Origin: Simmondsia chinensis
Taxonomy: Eukaryota > Streptophyta > Magnoliopsida > Caryophyllales > Simmondsiaceae
Length of the DNA stretch: 64,000 nt
Reading direction: 5' to 3'
Assembly: GCA_018398585.1 (NCBI GenBank)
Contig: JAGTTD010000011.1
Coordinates: 21,804,926-21,868,925, forward strand
In this document: positions 21,110-32,300 of the stretch, piece by piece
How positions within the stretch are numbered: the first letter of the stretch is position 1
Layout of the letters: every line of letters begins with the position of its first letter
Translations under genes and position numbers: made by a program
The notes under the pieces: model-generated
Told to the model about the DNA's origin: nothing
Database searches by the model: none
What the model saw: the letters and a program-made list of their open reading frames with translations, nothing else

Positions 21110-22206
21110 TTGCAGTTACAGTGATGAGCAGGGCTCGCTAACACCTTTCCTCGTACTCCTAAAACTTAGGACCTGGGTTGGAGGCACACCTAAGAGCTCA
21201 GTAGTCGACCTACGCACTCGAGTCAATTAGGTTTTTAGGCTTGGCACCCTTTACTTATAATAACTCGAATGAGTTTAGGTTTGGAAAGATTAAGATAAAG
21301 CAAATCGTATTCAAGTCATTGGATTTGGACCAATGCAATCAAGGCCAAGCCTTGGCCTTCAGAAACCCTAGTCAATGGCGCGAACTTAAGTTCACCTAAC
21401 TTCTCAAGTAGTGAAAGTAGTATTAAGACCAACATAATCAAGGTCAAGCCTTGGCCACCAAAGCCTTAATCTAAAGCCTTAATTCTCAACTCATCAAAAT
21501 TTGGGAACAAATTAAAAGAGAAAGTTCATACCTGAAACCTGAATGACTATATTACTGAAGAAGTAAGTACAGCTAGTTGTTCTATGCTAATCTAAGTTAT
21601 GCTAAGTTATGCTACTCCTAAGAAAAAAGCACAATTATGCTACAAAAAAACTTGATTAAGTTTTGTATTGAGTGTGTGTGTTTTTGACTACAGCAATGTC
21701 CTTTTTTGTATAGATAGACTAAACAACGGATGCACCCTAATCTCGCGGCGTTTTCTTTCTACGTCAGGTCACTAAGCTTCTTCTTGCGCGTTAAAGATCA
21801 ATGAACATGTCCATGATTCAGTTCTTAGAGGGAATTCCTTGAAGCCCACATACAAATTTCTTACTAAAGTTTTTCCTGGAAGCCCTACGTTCTCTTGGAT
21901 TAAGCTTAGTGCCCAAGTATCTGAAATTGCACTCCAAGTAACTATATTAAGCTTGGAAACCACTTGTCTTGCAAACTTATTGGCAGCCCCTTGAGCCTGA
22001 GCTCCCCTTATCCTTCAACCATCTCAAGCTTCGAGTAGTTGACACCCATGTAGGGATAATGATCTTCTTAGGATACTAGGCTCGAGATGCTGTTACCTCA
22101 GCACCTAAAGGCTTAATTATCCTCGAGGGAGGCCTCACATGTTAAGCACATGGCACTTTGCTTAAAACGGGGTCATCCCAGTCCCCTCAAATTTAGGGTG
22201 TAAACA
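21110..22206 (-). repeat. LTR of family H (probably solo), minus strand
   Basis: Read on the minus strand from 22206, it starts TGTTTACACCC and matches the plus-strand sequence 62983-64000 in order. Shared phrases include GGTTGAAGGATAA, GGGGCTTCCAGAA/GGGCTTCCAGGAA, GCTTAATCCA and AAGGCTTGACCTTGATT. The TG start and length of about 1.1 kb fit an LTR. No pol is seen on either side, and the left end near 21110 is not sharply defined. The family is not identified. Confidence 0.65.
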
Positions 22207-22413
22207 ACTTATTAACCACCTTCACAATCGTATACACATTGACCACACTCTATATTTGCCAAATAAATCTTATCCTTGTATTCCTTGATATTCTTGGTCA
22301 TTTATCCACAAAACCAAATTATATAAGGGAATATGATAATATCTTCCCTCACTAAATCTCCTAGGCATTCGATGCTTAAGCATTGATAATTAGGAATGGA
22401 TGTAGAGGTATGC

Positions 22414-22440
22414 AAAAAAAAAAAAAAAAAAAAAAAAAAA
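22414..22440 (+). repeat. 27-base A run
   Basis: Pure A stretch between the H LTR and the left target duplication of the LINE. It may be the tail of another retroposed sequence, but nothing recognisable precedes it. Confidence 0.6.
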
Positions 22441-22463
22441 CATTTAATGCGAGTTTTGTACAC

Positions 22464-22480
22464 TGTGACTCTACAAACCG
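22464..22480. other. Left target-site duplication of the LINE
   Basis: TGTGACTCTACAAACCG, repeated exactly at 23332-23348. Confidence 0.95.
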
Positions 22481-23331
22481 TACGGTAGTGAGATCGGGGT
22501 GCTTTGTGATAGAAAATTCCCACTAAAGATAAAGGGAAAAAATACTACAGGACGGTAGTAAGACCAGTGATGTTGTATGGGGCAGAGTATTGCTCAATGA
22601 AACAACATCAAACATAGAGGATGGAGGTGGCAGAGATGAGGATGCTGCACTGGATGTGTGGCCACACAAGGAAGGATAGGATCAGGAACGATGTAATCAA
22701 AGGTACATTAGGTGTAGCCTTGATCGATGATAAAATGAGAGAGCACCGCTTGAGATAGTTTGGACATGTTAGCAAGAGACCGTCCATAGCTCCAGTGAGG
22801 AGGTGTGAACAACTACATACTATGCTAGGTAGAAGAGGGAGGGGCAGGACAAAGAGGAGTTGGTTGGAGACGATTCGACACGACCAAACCCAACTAAACC
22901 TAAGGGAGGAGATAGCCTTAGATAAAGTACGATGGAGTGCTAGCATAGGGGTAGTGGATGTGGTAGCGTAGAGTAGTGCGGCAAGTGACTGGTAGTTTAA
23001 GATTTCTAGGCAGTCATAACCCTAGGTAGTGCACTTATCGTCCTGATTATTTGCCTATTATTGGCCATGTACTATTTGCTTTTCTATGTGCATTGTAGTT
23101 GTCTTCTGTGGGATATATTGTATACTGCTAGTTTAACGCGGTGTCCTAAGCTGATGCTTTGTGGCTTCCATGGTTTCCAGGTTACCATGTTCTCATGACG
23201 ACTCGATCTTCAGGATGGGGGTCCTCGGAAACAGCCTCTCTTCCACCCGGAAGGGGGAAGGCTGCGTACATCTACCCCTCAGACCCTGCTTCGTGCGGGA
23301 GCCCCTGTGGCATTGGGACTGTTGTTGTTGT
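22481..23331 (+). mobile_element. 5'-truncated RTE-type LINE insertion
   Basis: An 851-bp insertion with a perfect 17-bp target duplication on both sides, ending in GTTGTTGTTGTT-type repeats. The tail (about 23150-23331) contains CCTCGGAAACAGCCTC and CGTACATCTACCCCTCAGACC, the 3' signature shared by plant RTE LINEs and Au-type SINEs. Only the C-terminal end of the RT ORF is present, as expected for target-primed reverse transcription that stopped early. Confidence 0.9.
22552..22971 (+). pseudogene. C-terminal end of a LINE (RTE-type) ORF2
   Basis: 140 codons remain. Words visible in order: RPVMLYGAEYC, VAEMRMLHWMCGHTRKDRIRN, FGHVSKRP, GRRGRGRTKRSWLE and ALDKVRW. This is the region after the RT domain that plant RTE-like proteins share. 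The frame ends with its own TAG at 22969-22971. Two in-frame stops (22615-22617 and 22756-22758) show inactivation; the second sits where a Trp (TGG) is expected. The RT catalytic core is not present because the insertion is 5'-truncated. Confidence 0.85.
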
Positions 23332-23348
23332 TGTGACTCTACAAACCG
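23332..23348. other. Right target-site duplication of the LINE
   Basis: TGTGACTCTACAAACCG, identical to 22464-22480 and directly after the TTG tail. Confidence 0.95.
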
Positions 23349-24469
23349 GACTCTTCGAAAAATAAGGTTTTCAAGCTAAATCTTTATTCACATGCTTCGA
23401 GGAGCTAAGCGTCACATAGTTTTTGTTGCAAAATATAATTGATAACTCCCGGCCTCTAAAACCACTTCTCGACATTCAAAAAGCATACTCAACGTGAGAA
23501 TTGGCATCAGAAATACAAAATACTTTCTCAAACAACTCAAAAATAGTAAAGGTAGCTATAACTACCCTACCAGAGATCTAGAATTACAAGCTAGTGACAT
23601 ATGGGCATAAATGATAACTTAATAGTAAAAATCCCTTCAGAAGGTGGAAATTTGAACATATAACATTATGAAAAAGCTAGTTTAATACCTGCAATAACCT
23701 ATTTCAAGATAGTCTTGAACTTTCTTACAACTAGTCTGGAACTCCTTTTATAGTTTACTCGATCTAGCAATGGCTGCTATCGATGAGGTAATATACAATA
23801 AAGGATCACCAAGTCCTTAAAACTAATTCGCAAGCTTAAGACTATATGTACAGGACAACATTTACGCCTTGACAATTGCATCCTTAGATGCTTTCCATCT
23901 TCAATACGTACGTTACAAACCCACTTGGTTTCACTTTTAAGTTACATCATTGGTATAAATGTTATGATACAAAACTATCAAAGTTCATCATTATTAAACC
24001 ACACATTACGCATAAATAATTGACTTTTAAAAATTAGCAAATGTTCATATGGTTACTTAAGAATCGCAATGTGTGAGTATTATTCGTTTATGGATTACAT
24101 CTCACGAATGTTTCTACTAACCATTCTTGTAGTTATTCATTCATAACCATACAATGTGAGTCACGCCATGCTCGCCAGTTTATCAGTGAACATCAGAAAC
24201 AAAAGGATAATAGCCATGAATATTCTTTTAGGGTGATGTACCACAGGTTTTGTTTGTTACATTCCTTATCTGGCATATAATTTACAGCCTTCGTAGTACC
24301 TTATTTCAAGGAACTTCTCTTTACTTTGATATGTTCCCTCGACATACTCACTATCAAACAAGTATATTATATCAACTTGTATGGTTTGGTTGACTACCCT
24401 GATTATGCTTGCAACCTTGACTTTATCCAGGTATTTTACACATGACACATGACAGTCTAGATACAAACT
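23349..24469. other. Unclassified internal DNA of F
   Basis: No gene, RNA or repeat recognised. Base composition is like the rest of F. The minus-strand frame at 24266-24544 runs into the neighbouring minisatellite and is not supported. Confidence 0.45.
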
Positions 24470-24704
24470 CATCACCTCAGCCATGGTCCAATCACCTCCA
24501 ATAGGTGTAATACTCATCCCTATGGCCCACCCTAGCGCAATCATTCACAATGGGTGCAATACTTATCAGCATGGTCCGTCCTGGTGCAATCCCCAGCAAC
24601 TGCTGCAATACTCATCACGGTGGTCTGCCTTGGTGCAATCACCTGCAAGGGTCACCTGCAATGGGTGCGATACCTATCGCTATGATCCACCTGAAGATTA
24701 TCTT
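24470..24704 (+). repeat. Minisatellite, 49-bp unit, four copies
   Basis: The unit contains GGTGCAATACTCATC, then TATGGTCCACC, then GGTGCAATCACC. Anchors at 24504, 24553, 24602 and 24664; the last spacing is 62 because a short piece is repeated. Open frames across it come from its lack of stops. Confidence 0.85.
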
Positions 24705-25292
24705 AGGACAATACACTCAGCACCATTCTCCACTTTTGGTTTAATACATATGCCTTGTAGTTTTAATGCATAGGATCTGTAGGTTTAAATGATGTGCCTA
24801 TCTCCATGATATAAATTTTGTCTACTTACATGAAAGTTACGTCATTGACATGCTCATCGGCATCGGACCAGTATGACATATTTGTCATCCTTACTTCTAG
24901 AATGCTGAGGTATGCCTAACACCTTGACTTTATTTAGGTATATTACATAATGTTCACTCTGGCAGTAAGCAAGCAATGCAACGTACTAAGCACCTTAATC
25001 TTGTCTAGGAGCGTCACACATATCACCTATATGTTAGCCGAATATATTGAATCAATCACCTCTGCCTCTGCCCAGTTGTACGTTGCTTGTTAAAGTAACT
25101 TGAGATAAATACATCATACTTGCCTCCTTAAGGATATTACTAGCTATACGCATATACATAGTGACTGGTCATGATAGTGATATCATTACATTCTTATCAC
25201 ATAGACCCCAAGTCACCATTTAAATGTTTACATTGCACAAAGTCACCTATCCATTTGCTAGTCAGCCATTAATGGCTCATTGCTTGGCTATC
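24705..25292. other. Unclassified DNA before copia K
   Basis: Nothing recognised; probably part of F's internal region, interrupted at 25293 by K. Confidence 0.45.
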
Positions 25293-26725
25293 TATTGGCC
25301 CTAAAGCCACTTAACTATAATTTTGATGATAATAATAATTTATTGAGTTATTATGTTAAAATTATTCTAATCTTGTTTCTAAGTGACTCATAAGAAAGCT
25401 AGGAAAAATCAAGGCTAATCATGTTGATACCAAGCTTCCAAAGACGATGAATCACAAAAAAAGAGATCAAAGTTGAAGAGAATATTCATCAAAAATGAGG
25501 AGAATGAGATCCAAGTCCAAGAGCTTAAAGTCAAATTTTTTTTCTAGGACTTAGGATCGAGAAATATCAATTGAGTGAAAATCTCAATATTAATATATGA
25601 TGCTCTAACAAAATGTTTATGAAATTTGATCGCCAAATTTTATTTGAAAAATATTTAAATTAAATTCAAGCCAATCTAGTTTTTCAATAAAAATATTTTT
25701 CATGATTGGTATTACGAAAATCATGTTCAAATCAAACAAGATCAAATTTTAAATGGGTGATTTTTTGGCTTGATAGAATCAATCACTCTTTCAAATGTAC
25801 GAGCAAGGAAATTAATTCAAAAAATTAAGCTAATATGGTAATCAATCAATGAATCAATTTTGCTTTGCTAACATTGTAAAGAATCAATCAATCAAGCTAA
25901 ATGGTCAAAAACATTCAAATCTATCTGGGCATGCTGAGTGTTAACACATAGAAGGGATGTGTCGACACACAAACATATAGTAGCCATCCGGAGCTACTGT
26001 ATGTCGACACACAAATCTAATGGCTCCATTTAAAATCCAATCTCTTTCCAATTTCTATTTCAAAAGTTTCCTAATGGCTCCTATGTCATCTTGGCCAATA
26101 AATAGGGCTTAAATTCTATGATAAAATCATCCAATTCTTCAAGCTTTTATTCAGCAAAAATTCTTGAGTTGTACTTGCGCTTTAATGTTCTAATCTTTAG
26201 TTTTTCTTGAAGTTTTCTTGAGCATTACTAGTTCTCTTTATTGCTAATCATTGAGCTTAAGTAGAATATCCTTAGCTTTGGCTAAGCATGATCTATTGTC
26301 AATTCACTCTTGAAAGAGTGAAGAGTTTCAGTGCTTTAATTCTTTCATTGTTTTGATTCATTTTATTTTATGGGTTTGATCGTGAGCTATGCTACAAAAG
26401 GGTCAGTTGTAAAGGTTGGGTCTTGGGTCCTCGCACAAAAAACCGGTTGTAAATGTTGGATCCTGAGCCTGGTTTTAAAAAGGTTCATCAAGCTTAGTTA
26501 AAGACTCAAGTGACGAAGAGTAGTCAATTGAGGAGTGGACTAGCTTCCGGTTTGTAAGTGAACCACTATAAAAATATTTGTGCATCGTTTTATTCTTGCC
26601 TTTATCTTTTTCATTTCATATTCATTGTCTAGCTATCAATTTAATTTTTGGTTCACAAAGTTTAATTTTTCACTTATCATGAAAGAACCTAATTCCCCCC
26701 TTCTTAGGTTGCTCTTGGGCCTTCA
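25293..26725 (+). repeat. 5' LTR of element K
   Basis: About 1.43 kb. The start (TATTGGCCCTAAAGCCACTT) parallels the 3' LTR start at 37809 (TGATGGCCTTAATGCCACTT). It ends TTCA just before the PBS. Three near-palindromes lie at 25938-25947, 25958-25969 and 26002-26009. A CCAATAAATAGGG TATA-like site lies near 26095. The 26289-26480 part is repeated at 54931-55075. Confidence 0.8.
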
Positions 26726-26726
26726 A

Positions 26727-26742
26727 TAGGTATCAAAGCTAG
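26727..26742 (+). other. Primer binding site of K (initiator Met tRNA)
   Basis: TAGGTATCAAAGCTAG, two bases after the LTR end, differs from the tRNA-iMet complement TGGTATCAGAGC at two positions, one of them a G-to-A change. Confidence 0.75.
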
Positions 26743-26806
26743 TACTATTATTTTTCTTTTTGTCCAAAAACCTTAGAGTGATCCTATAGCAATATTCACT
26801 CCTATC

Positions 26807-28385
26807 TTGGCTGAGGGTCAATCAACCAACAAGCCTCTTATTTTTGATGGGGAAACTTTCCCCTATTGGAAGCTTAGAAGGATATTTTATATTACATTCC
26901 TTGATTTTGATTTATGGCTTATAACAAAAAATGGTGATTATGTACCTTCAAAGAAACAAGGAGAAAAAATTGCTGGAAAAGAGGAAAATGAGCTTATGGA
27001 ATATGATAAAGAAAAACTTGCAAGAAATGCAAAGCTAATTATCATTACTCTGTGATGTTGCCTGAAATATCTTGAACCATGTGTTAGGTTGTCAATCAGC
27101 AAAAGAGATTTAGGACAAGCTAGAAGTCACCTATGAAGGTACGGATCAAGTAAAGTGTTCAAAAATAAAAATGTTTGCAAGATCCTACAAGCCTTTTAAA
27201 ATGAAACCGAAGGAATCAATGAAAGAAATGTACAGTAGATTTTCCGACATTACTAACAAACTACAAGCTCTTGGAAAAATGTATTCAAATGACGAGCAAG
27301 TTAATAAAATTCTTAGATGTCTTTCTATTTTATGACAAGGTAAGGTTATTGCTATTTGAGAAACTTATAACCTCCCCACCTATAAACTTAATCAACTAAC
27401 TGGAAATCTCATGACCCATGAGATTGACATGGAAGAATTTAAGGAAGAAGAAAAACAAAAGAAAAGTGGAAACATAGCATTTAAATTATCTCTAAGTGAC
27501 AAATCTGATGAAAGTAGTGATGAAGTTGTTATGTTGGTGAAAACGTTTTACAACGTCTTGAAAAGAACAGGCTAAAGAAAAAATTTTAAAAAGGTTGATC
27601 TATCCAACTTTGCATCTTGGGAAGAGAGCGACGATAATTTAGATGAAGAAAGTGAAGATGAAGTAGCCAACTTTTATCTCATGGCCATTGACGAAGATAA
27701 CATTGAAGAAGACGAGGTCATTGATCTATCCTATGATGAATTTGTTGTTGGTTTTCATGATTTATATGGGAAATATAAAAAAAAAAAAAAAATAGACACA
27801 ATGCTTTCATAAAAGATCTTGAAAAGATGGGTTTAGAATACGATTGAAAACAACATTTAGTGCTTAAACTTAAAAATGAATCAGTAAAGGAAAAGAACGA
27901 GTCTTTAAATGAAGAAATCATAAAACTAATCAATGAAAAACGATCTTTGGAAAAAACACTTCATATTTTAAAAGAAAATGAAAAGGGAAAATCCAAGGAG
28001 GATGAATCACTCTTAAAGGAGAATGAGTCTTTAAATGAAAGAGTGGAAGAACTTTTGAAAATCTCATAGAAATTTTTCAAAGGGCAAGAAACACTTAAAA
28101 AATTCTCTCATCTCAAAAACCATTTTATAACAAAGAAGGAATTGGTTGTAATTGAAATGTTCAAAAAAAAGTTTTGAATGTTCTTTTTGTTAAAGCCTGT
28201 TCACCTCCAACAAACTTTATAAGATGCAACTATTGGGGTGACCATGGGTATATCGTGTACCAATGTCCTTTCAAAAAGAATTTGAGAAAGACAAAGATGG
28301 CTTGGGTCGTAAAAGGATCTCGACAACCTAATGTGAAGGCTAACAACAAAGGACCCAAGAAAATTTGGGTACCTAAAAACCTTTG
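26807..28385 (+). pseudogene. Gag of copia K
   Basis: The reading frame starts at TTG 26807 where an ATG is expected (product AEGQSTNKPLIFDG...PYWKLR), so the start codon is lost. The capsid part continues past a TGA at 27053 with YLEPC, SYKPFKMKP (27187 onwards) and LTHEID-type text near 27415. A Lys/Glu-rich coiled-coil stretch follows (27860-28069), crossed by an A run near 27779. The zinc knuckle (28225-28266) reads CNYWGDHGYIVYQC: the second Cys of C-x2-C is Trp. Several frameshifts. It would bind RNA, but start codon and knuckle are damaged. Confidence 0.8.
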
Positions 28386-28426
28386 ATTTGTGATAGGTGA
28401 TTATGAAAATCTAAAGCAAAAACCAA

Positions 28427-28790
28427 AAGTGGTACGTGTATAGTGGATGCTCAAGCCACATGACAGGAAATAAATCTAAGTTCGCTTCATGCCAAGAAAA
28501 TGAAATGTCACTTTCCGTGACAACAAGAAAGGAAAAACCATCGGTATTGGTAAAGTTGCTTCTAACTCTTCTCCTTGCATTGAAGATGTCTTACTCATTG
28601 AAGATCTTAAGCATAATCTTCTAAGCATTATTCAATTATGTGATAGAGGCTTTTGCGTGAATTTTAAGTCGTCTAGATGCATAGTTAAACATGCTGAAAC
28701 AAATGAAATTTTGCTTCTTGGTTTACGATGTGAAAATGTCTATATGATTGATTTTGATTGTGTAGATTAACTAAAGTGCTTTAGTGTCTT
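28427..28790 (+). pseudogene. Aspartic protease of copia K
   Basis: The active-site region reads WYVYSGCSSHMTGNKSKF from 28430. In copia proteases this segment has Asp just before SGC; here the codon at 28439-28441 is TAT (Tyr), so the catalytic residue is lost. The following text (NKKGKTIGIGK-like in shifted frames, SLIEDVLLIEDLKHNLLSI near 28590-28630) leads into the integrase linker. One frameshift lies near 28530. Confidence 0.75.
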
Positions 28791-29720
28791 TGATGAAAAT
28801 GATCCTTGGATTTGGCATAGAAGATTCGGTCATGCTAGTATGGACTTGATTTCAAAACTTTCAAACAATGATCTTATTAGAGAATTACCAAAGCTAAAAT
28901 TTGAAAAAGATCATATTTATGATGCATGTCAATATGGCAAACAAACCAGATCTTCATTCAAACCCAAGAATGTAGTTTCAACATCAAGGCATCTTGAACT
29001 CTTACATATAGACTTGTTTGGTGCTACTCGCCAATTAAGCCATGGTGGAAAGCGATATGGACTTGTAATCGCTGATGATTACTCATGCTTTACTTGGTGC
29101 CTATTCCTTTCTCATAAGAGTGAAGCATTTGATAAATTTGAAAAGTATTGCAAAAACGTGCAGAATAAAAACGATTTGAAAATTATTCCGACTAGAAGTG
29201 ATAATGGAAGAGAATTTAAAAATGATGACTTTGAGAATTATTGTGATTACTCTAGAATTGACTATTATTTTTCGGCACTTCGAACTCCTCAACAAAATGG
29301 AGTGGTTGAAAGGAAAAATAGAACTCTTGAAGCGATGGCAAGAACCATGCTTTGTGAAATTAATTTGCCAAAATCATTTGGGCCAAAACCATTAACACCA
29401 CTTGCTACATCTTAAATTGAGCTTTAGTCAGGCCTATTTTGGAGAAAACACCCTACGAACTTTATAAAGGTAGAAAACCAAACATTGCATATTTTAAACA
29501 TTTTGGGTGCAAATACTTCATTCACAACAATGGCAAAACAAATCTTAGTGAATTTGATTCACGAGTAAATGAAGGTATTTTATTGGATATTTCCTAACTA
29601 GCAAAGCATATACAGTCTATAATAAATGACAAAGGTTGTTGAAGAGACTGTACAAGTGGTTTTTGATGAAACTAATGTCTTATCCTTTGGAATTCCTTGT
29701 GATGATGATGGTAGTAATCT
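28790..29720 (+). pseudogene. Integrase of copia K
   Basis: The zinc-binding pre-integrase segment (WIWHRRFGHASMDLISKLS, 28810-28866; CQYGKQTRSSF, 28927-28959) runs into a core open from 28840 to 29415. Catalytic residues are visible: Asp in HIDLFG (about 29010), Asp in TRSDNGREF (29190-29216) and Glu in NGVVERKNRTL (29298-29330), so the DDE triad is intact. The reading frame ends at TAA 29413 after a frameshift; KTPYELYKGRKPN-like text continues near 29447. It is the best-preserved enzyme domain of K. Confidence 0.85.
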
Positions 29721-29849
29721 AATCAATAAACATCACACCCTTATCTAAGGAGCAAGAAAATGATAAACTCAAAGCTCCAATGGATGAACCAGAAGGAGAT
29801 AACTAAAATGTTGAATAAAAAAGGAAGACTTGCCACGAGATTGGAAATT
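29721..29849 (+). pseudogene. Start of K reverse transcriptase, left of the C insertion
   Basis: Ends with LPRDWKF, broken at the AAATT target site (29845-29849). The same frame continues at 35161 after the gypsy insertion. Confidence 0.75.
29845..29849. other. Target duplication of C, left copy (AAATT)
   Basis: AAATT, matched by 35156-35160. Taking out C and one copy leaves the copia RT frame continuous. Confidence 0.9.
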
Positions 29850-30200
29850 TGTTATGATTCATGGTCAAACTTGAATCATGAACTTGAGATAATAGAGTTT
29901 AAGATGAGAAAAGAAGTGAAAGAGATGAGAAGTAGAGAGAAATTAGGGTTGAGAGGGGGAAAAGATCAATTTTCTATTCAATGAATCCCAATTATAAGAT
30001 ATTTTGCTTATCTATACTTATGAAAGAAGACGGCTAAGAACTAAGTAACAAAACGAGCACAAAACCAACTTACAAGCTTTTCCCATCAAAGCCACTCTTA
30101 CTCGCTAACCAATCCAACCGAACTTCTCGCTAAAATACACTTGAACTAACAATGAGAATTTCATAACCAAAAATGCATAAAATCCTTCACGATCATGCCA
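29850..30200 (-). repeat. 3' LTR of element C
   Basis: 351 bp; on the plus strand it starts TGTTATGATTC and ends TCATGCCA. The last bases differ from the other LTR (TCATGACA). A purine tract on the minus strand (GAGGAGAGGATAT) adjoins it at 30201-30213. Confidence 0.9.
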
Positions 30201-30256
30201 ATATCCTCTCCTCAAGAACATTCATGCCCCAAGAATGAAAATGAAGGAAATTGGCA

Positions 30257-31400
30257 TCAAATGAACTTTAAATTTTCCCAACTAGCATCTGTTGAATCCA
30301 AATTGACCCATTGAATCACAACTACCTTTACTGCCTTGCCATTCTGTTGCACCAAATGAGATCCAAGCGCTGCTGCAGGAGCTTGCACCAATTTTGCACT
30401 AGTAGTTGCTTCAGGAGGCTTAATTGAGCAATCTTTTCCTTTTGCCCTGTGCTTTTTCAAAAGAGAAACATGAAACACAGGATGAACAAAAGAATCAGGA
30501 GGAAGCTCTAACCTATAAGCCACACTTCCCAATTTCTCTAACACCTTGTAAGGACCAAGTAACGAGCTCCCAACTTCACATTCTTGTGCACAGCTACTGA
30601 GATCTGTCAGCAAGGCTGCAGCTTGAGATACACCAAGCCTCCAATTGCAAAGGACATGTCAGTATGCTTCTTATCAACGTAATACTTCATTCTTGACTGA
30701 GCTAGCTGTAAATTGTCATCTAATTGCTGAACTAATTGTCTCCTTTGTGACAGAAGATCACTAACTTCAGCAACATGTAAAGATACACCCTGAAGCACCA
30801 TTCGAGAAGGAGGATCGTACCCATACAACACCTTAAAGGGAGTAGTCCCCATGGCTGAATGAAAATGAGTATTATACCAGAACTCTACTAAGAATAACCA
30901 ACGTGGCCAGTGCTTAGGTTAGGTGAATGTCATGCTCCTCATATACTGCTCAACAAACTGATTCACCCTTTAAGTTTATCCATCAGACTGAGGGTGATAC
31001 GATGAACTGGGAGCAAGAGTAGAACCCAACAACAAGAACAATTCTCACCAAAATTGACCAGTGAACATTCTATCCCTGTTTGAAACAATGGATTGAGGCA
31101 ACCCATGCAACTTATAGATGCTATTAAGGAACATTCTGGCCAACGTTTCTGCAGAAATAGGGTGACTCAAAGCAATGAAGTGGTTGAATTTTGTAAACCG
31201 GTCCACAATGACCCAAATCACTTCTTTGCCATCAGCTTTCGGTAGCACCCCATAAAATCCATGCTTATATGCTGCCAAGCTCTAACAGAAATTGGCAATG
31301 GTTGCAATAACCCTGGATGCTGAACATGATCTGACTTGGCCCTTTGGCAGACATCACACCTTTGAACATACTCTTCAACACCCATCTTAGCCCCAATCAA
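30257..31400 (-). pseudogene. Integrase and chromodomain-like tail of C
   Basis: Minus strand: zinc-binding part with CDVCQRAKS (31340-31366), core with SMDF (about 31255) and SNRDRMF (about 31080), then EFWYNTHFHSAMGTTPFK (30835-30890), GPYKVLEKLGSVAYRLEL (30505-30560) and FHVSLLKKH (30445-30472). The tail VVVIQWVNL...SWENLKFI (30260-30330) resembles the chromodomain-like end of B. The catalytic Glu codon is TAA (30970-30972), and a second TAA replaces Gln two codons before (30976-30978), so the core is dead. Compare B, where the Glu is kept. Confidence 0.85.
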
Positions 31401-32300
31401 ACAGAAGTACTACTTAAGCCTTTTATAGGTGCCACCTATTCTAGAGGGTCCACCCCAAGTAGATGAATGGAAGGCCTAAATTGTCTGTGTCCTTAAGTCA
31501 GTAGAGGCTCATACATACACCTTTCCCTTAATCCTCACAATTCCATTGATGACAGTGACTTCAACTTCTGCAATTGAAGAGTTATTCAAACTCTAGGCTG
31601 TGACACAATCAGTAGCAAACTTATCTCTTTCATAGGACTTGTCCACTTCTTCCATCCAATCAGGCAAAACACATGAGATGGCTGAACATGAACCAGATTC
31701 ACTACTCTCCAATCTTCTTGAAAGAGCATTAACAGCTAAATTTTCTCTGCCACTGTGATATTCAATTGAGTAACTCAAACCCCACATTTTCATAAGTCCT
31801 TTTCATTGCAGTCTAGTGGTGATCTTCTATTCAAGAAAATACTTGAGGCTTTGATGATCAGTTCTAATCACAAAATGATAACCCTCAAGATAACGTATCC
31901 ACTTTTGCACTACCATAAGTACAGCCAAGTATTCCTTCTCGTAGATAGAGAGCTGCTGATACTTTAGACTGAGGGCCTGATTGAGAAATGCCAACGATCT
32001 TCCTTTTTGAGACACAATTGCTCCTACTCCCATATTGCTAGCATCAGTCTCCAAAACAAATGGCTCGCCAAAATTAGGTATGATCAAGACTGGTGCTGAA
32101 CACATGGCTAGCTTGAGACCTTCAAACACCTCCTGAGCAGCTTCAGACCATAAGAATGCATCGTTTTTCAAAAGGTCAGTTAATGGTTTAGCCAATACTC
32201 CATACCCAGCTATGAACTTCCTGTATTGTCCAGTCGATCCAAGGAATCCTCTAAGCTGCTTGAGGTTTAGAGGAACAGGCCACTGCTGCATCACTTTTGC
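31401..32300 (-). pseudogene. RNase H of element C
   Basis: A long open stretch (32294-31827, 155 codons) holds LRGFLGSTGQYRKFI, FVLETDASNMGVGAIVSQ (Asp of TDAS), YEKEYLAVL (Glu) and IRTDHQSLKYFLE (Asp). The linker with YHSGRENLAVNALSRR follows (31730-31775), ending at a TAG near 31595. The three acidic active-site residues are visible, so this domain looks chemically intact although cut off from RT by a stop. It would remove RNA from the RNA-DNA hybrid. Confidence 0.85.

Noticed and set aside
23159..23379. Overlapping small coding frames at the end of the LINE
   Set aside because: They cover the known 3' tail of an RTE LINE, which is untranslated.
24483..24773. Small protein with repeated His/Pro-rich segments
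   Set aside because: The frame follows a 49-bp minisatellite and ends soon after it; there is no sign of a gene.
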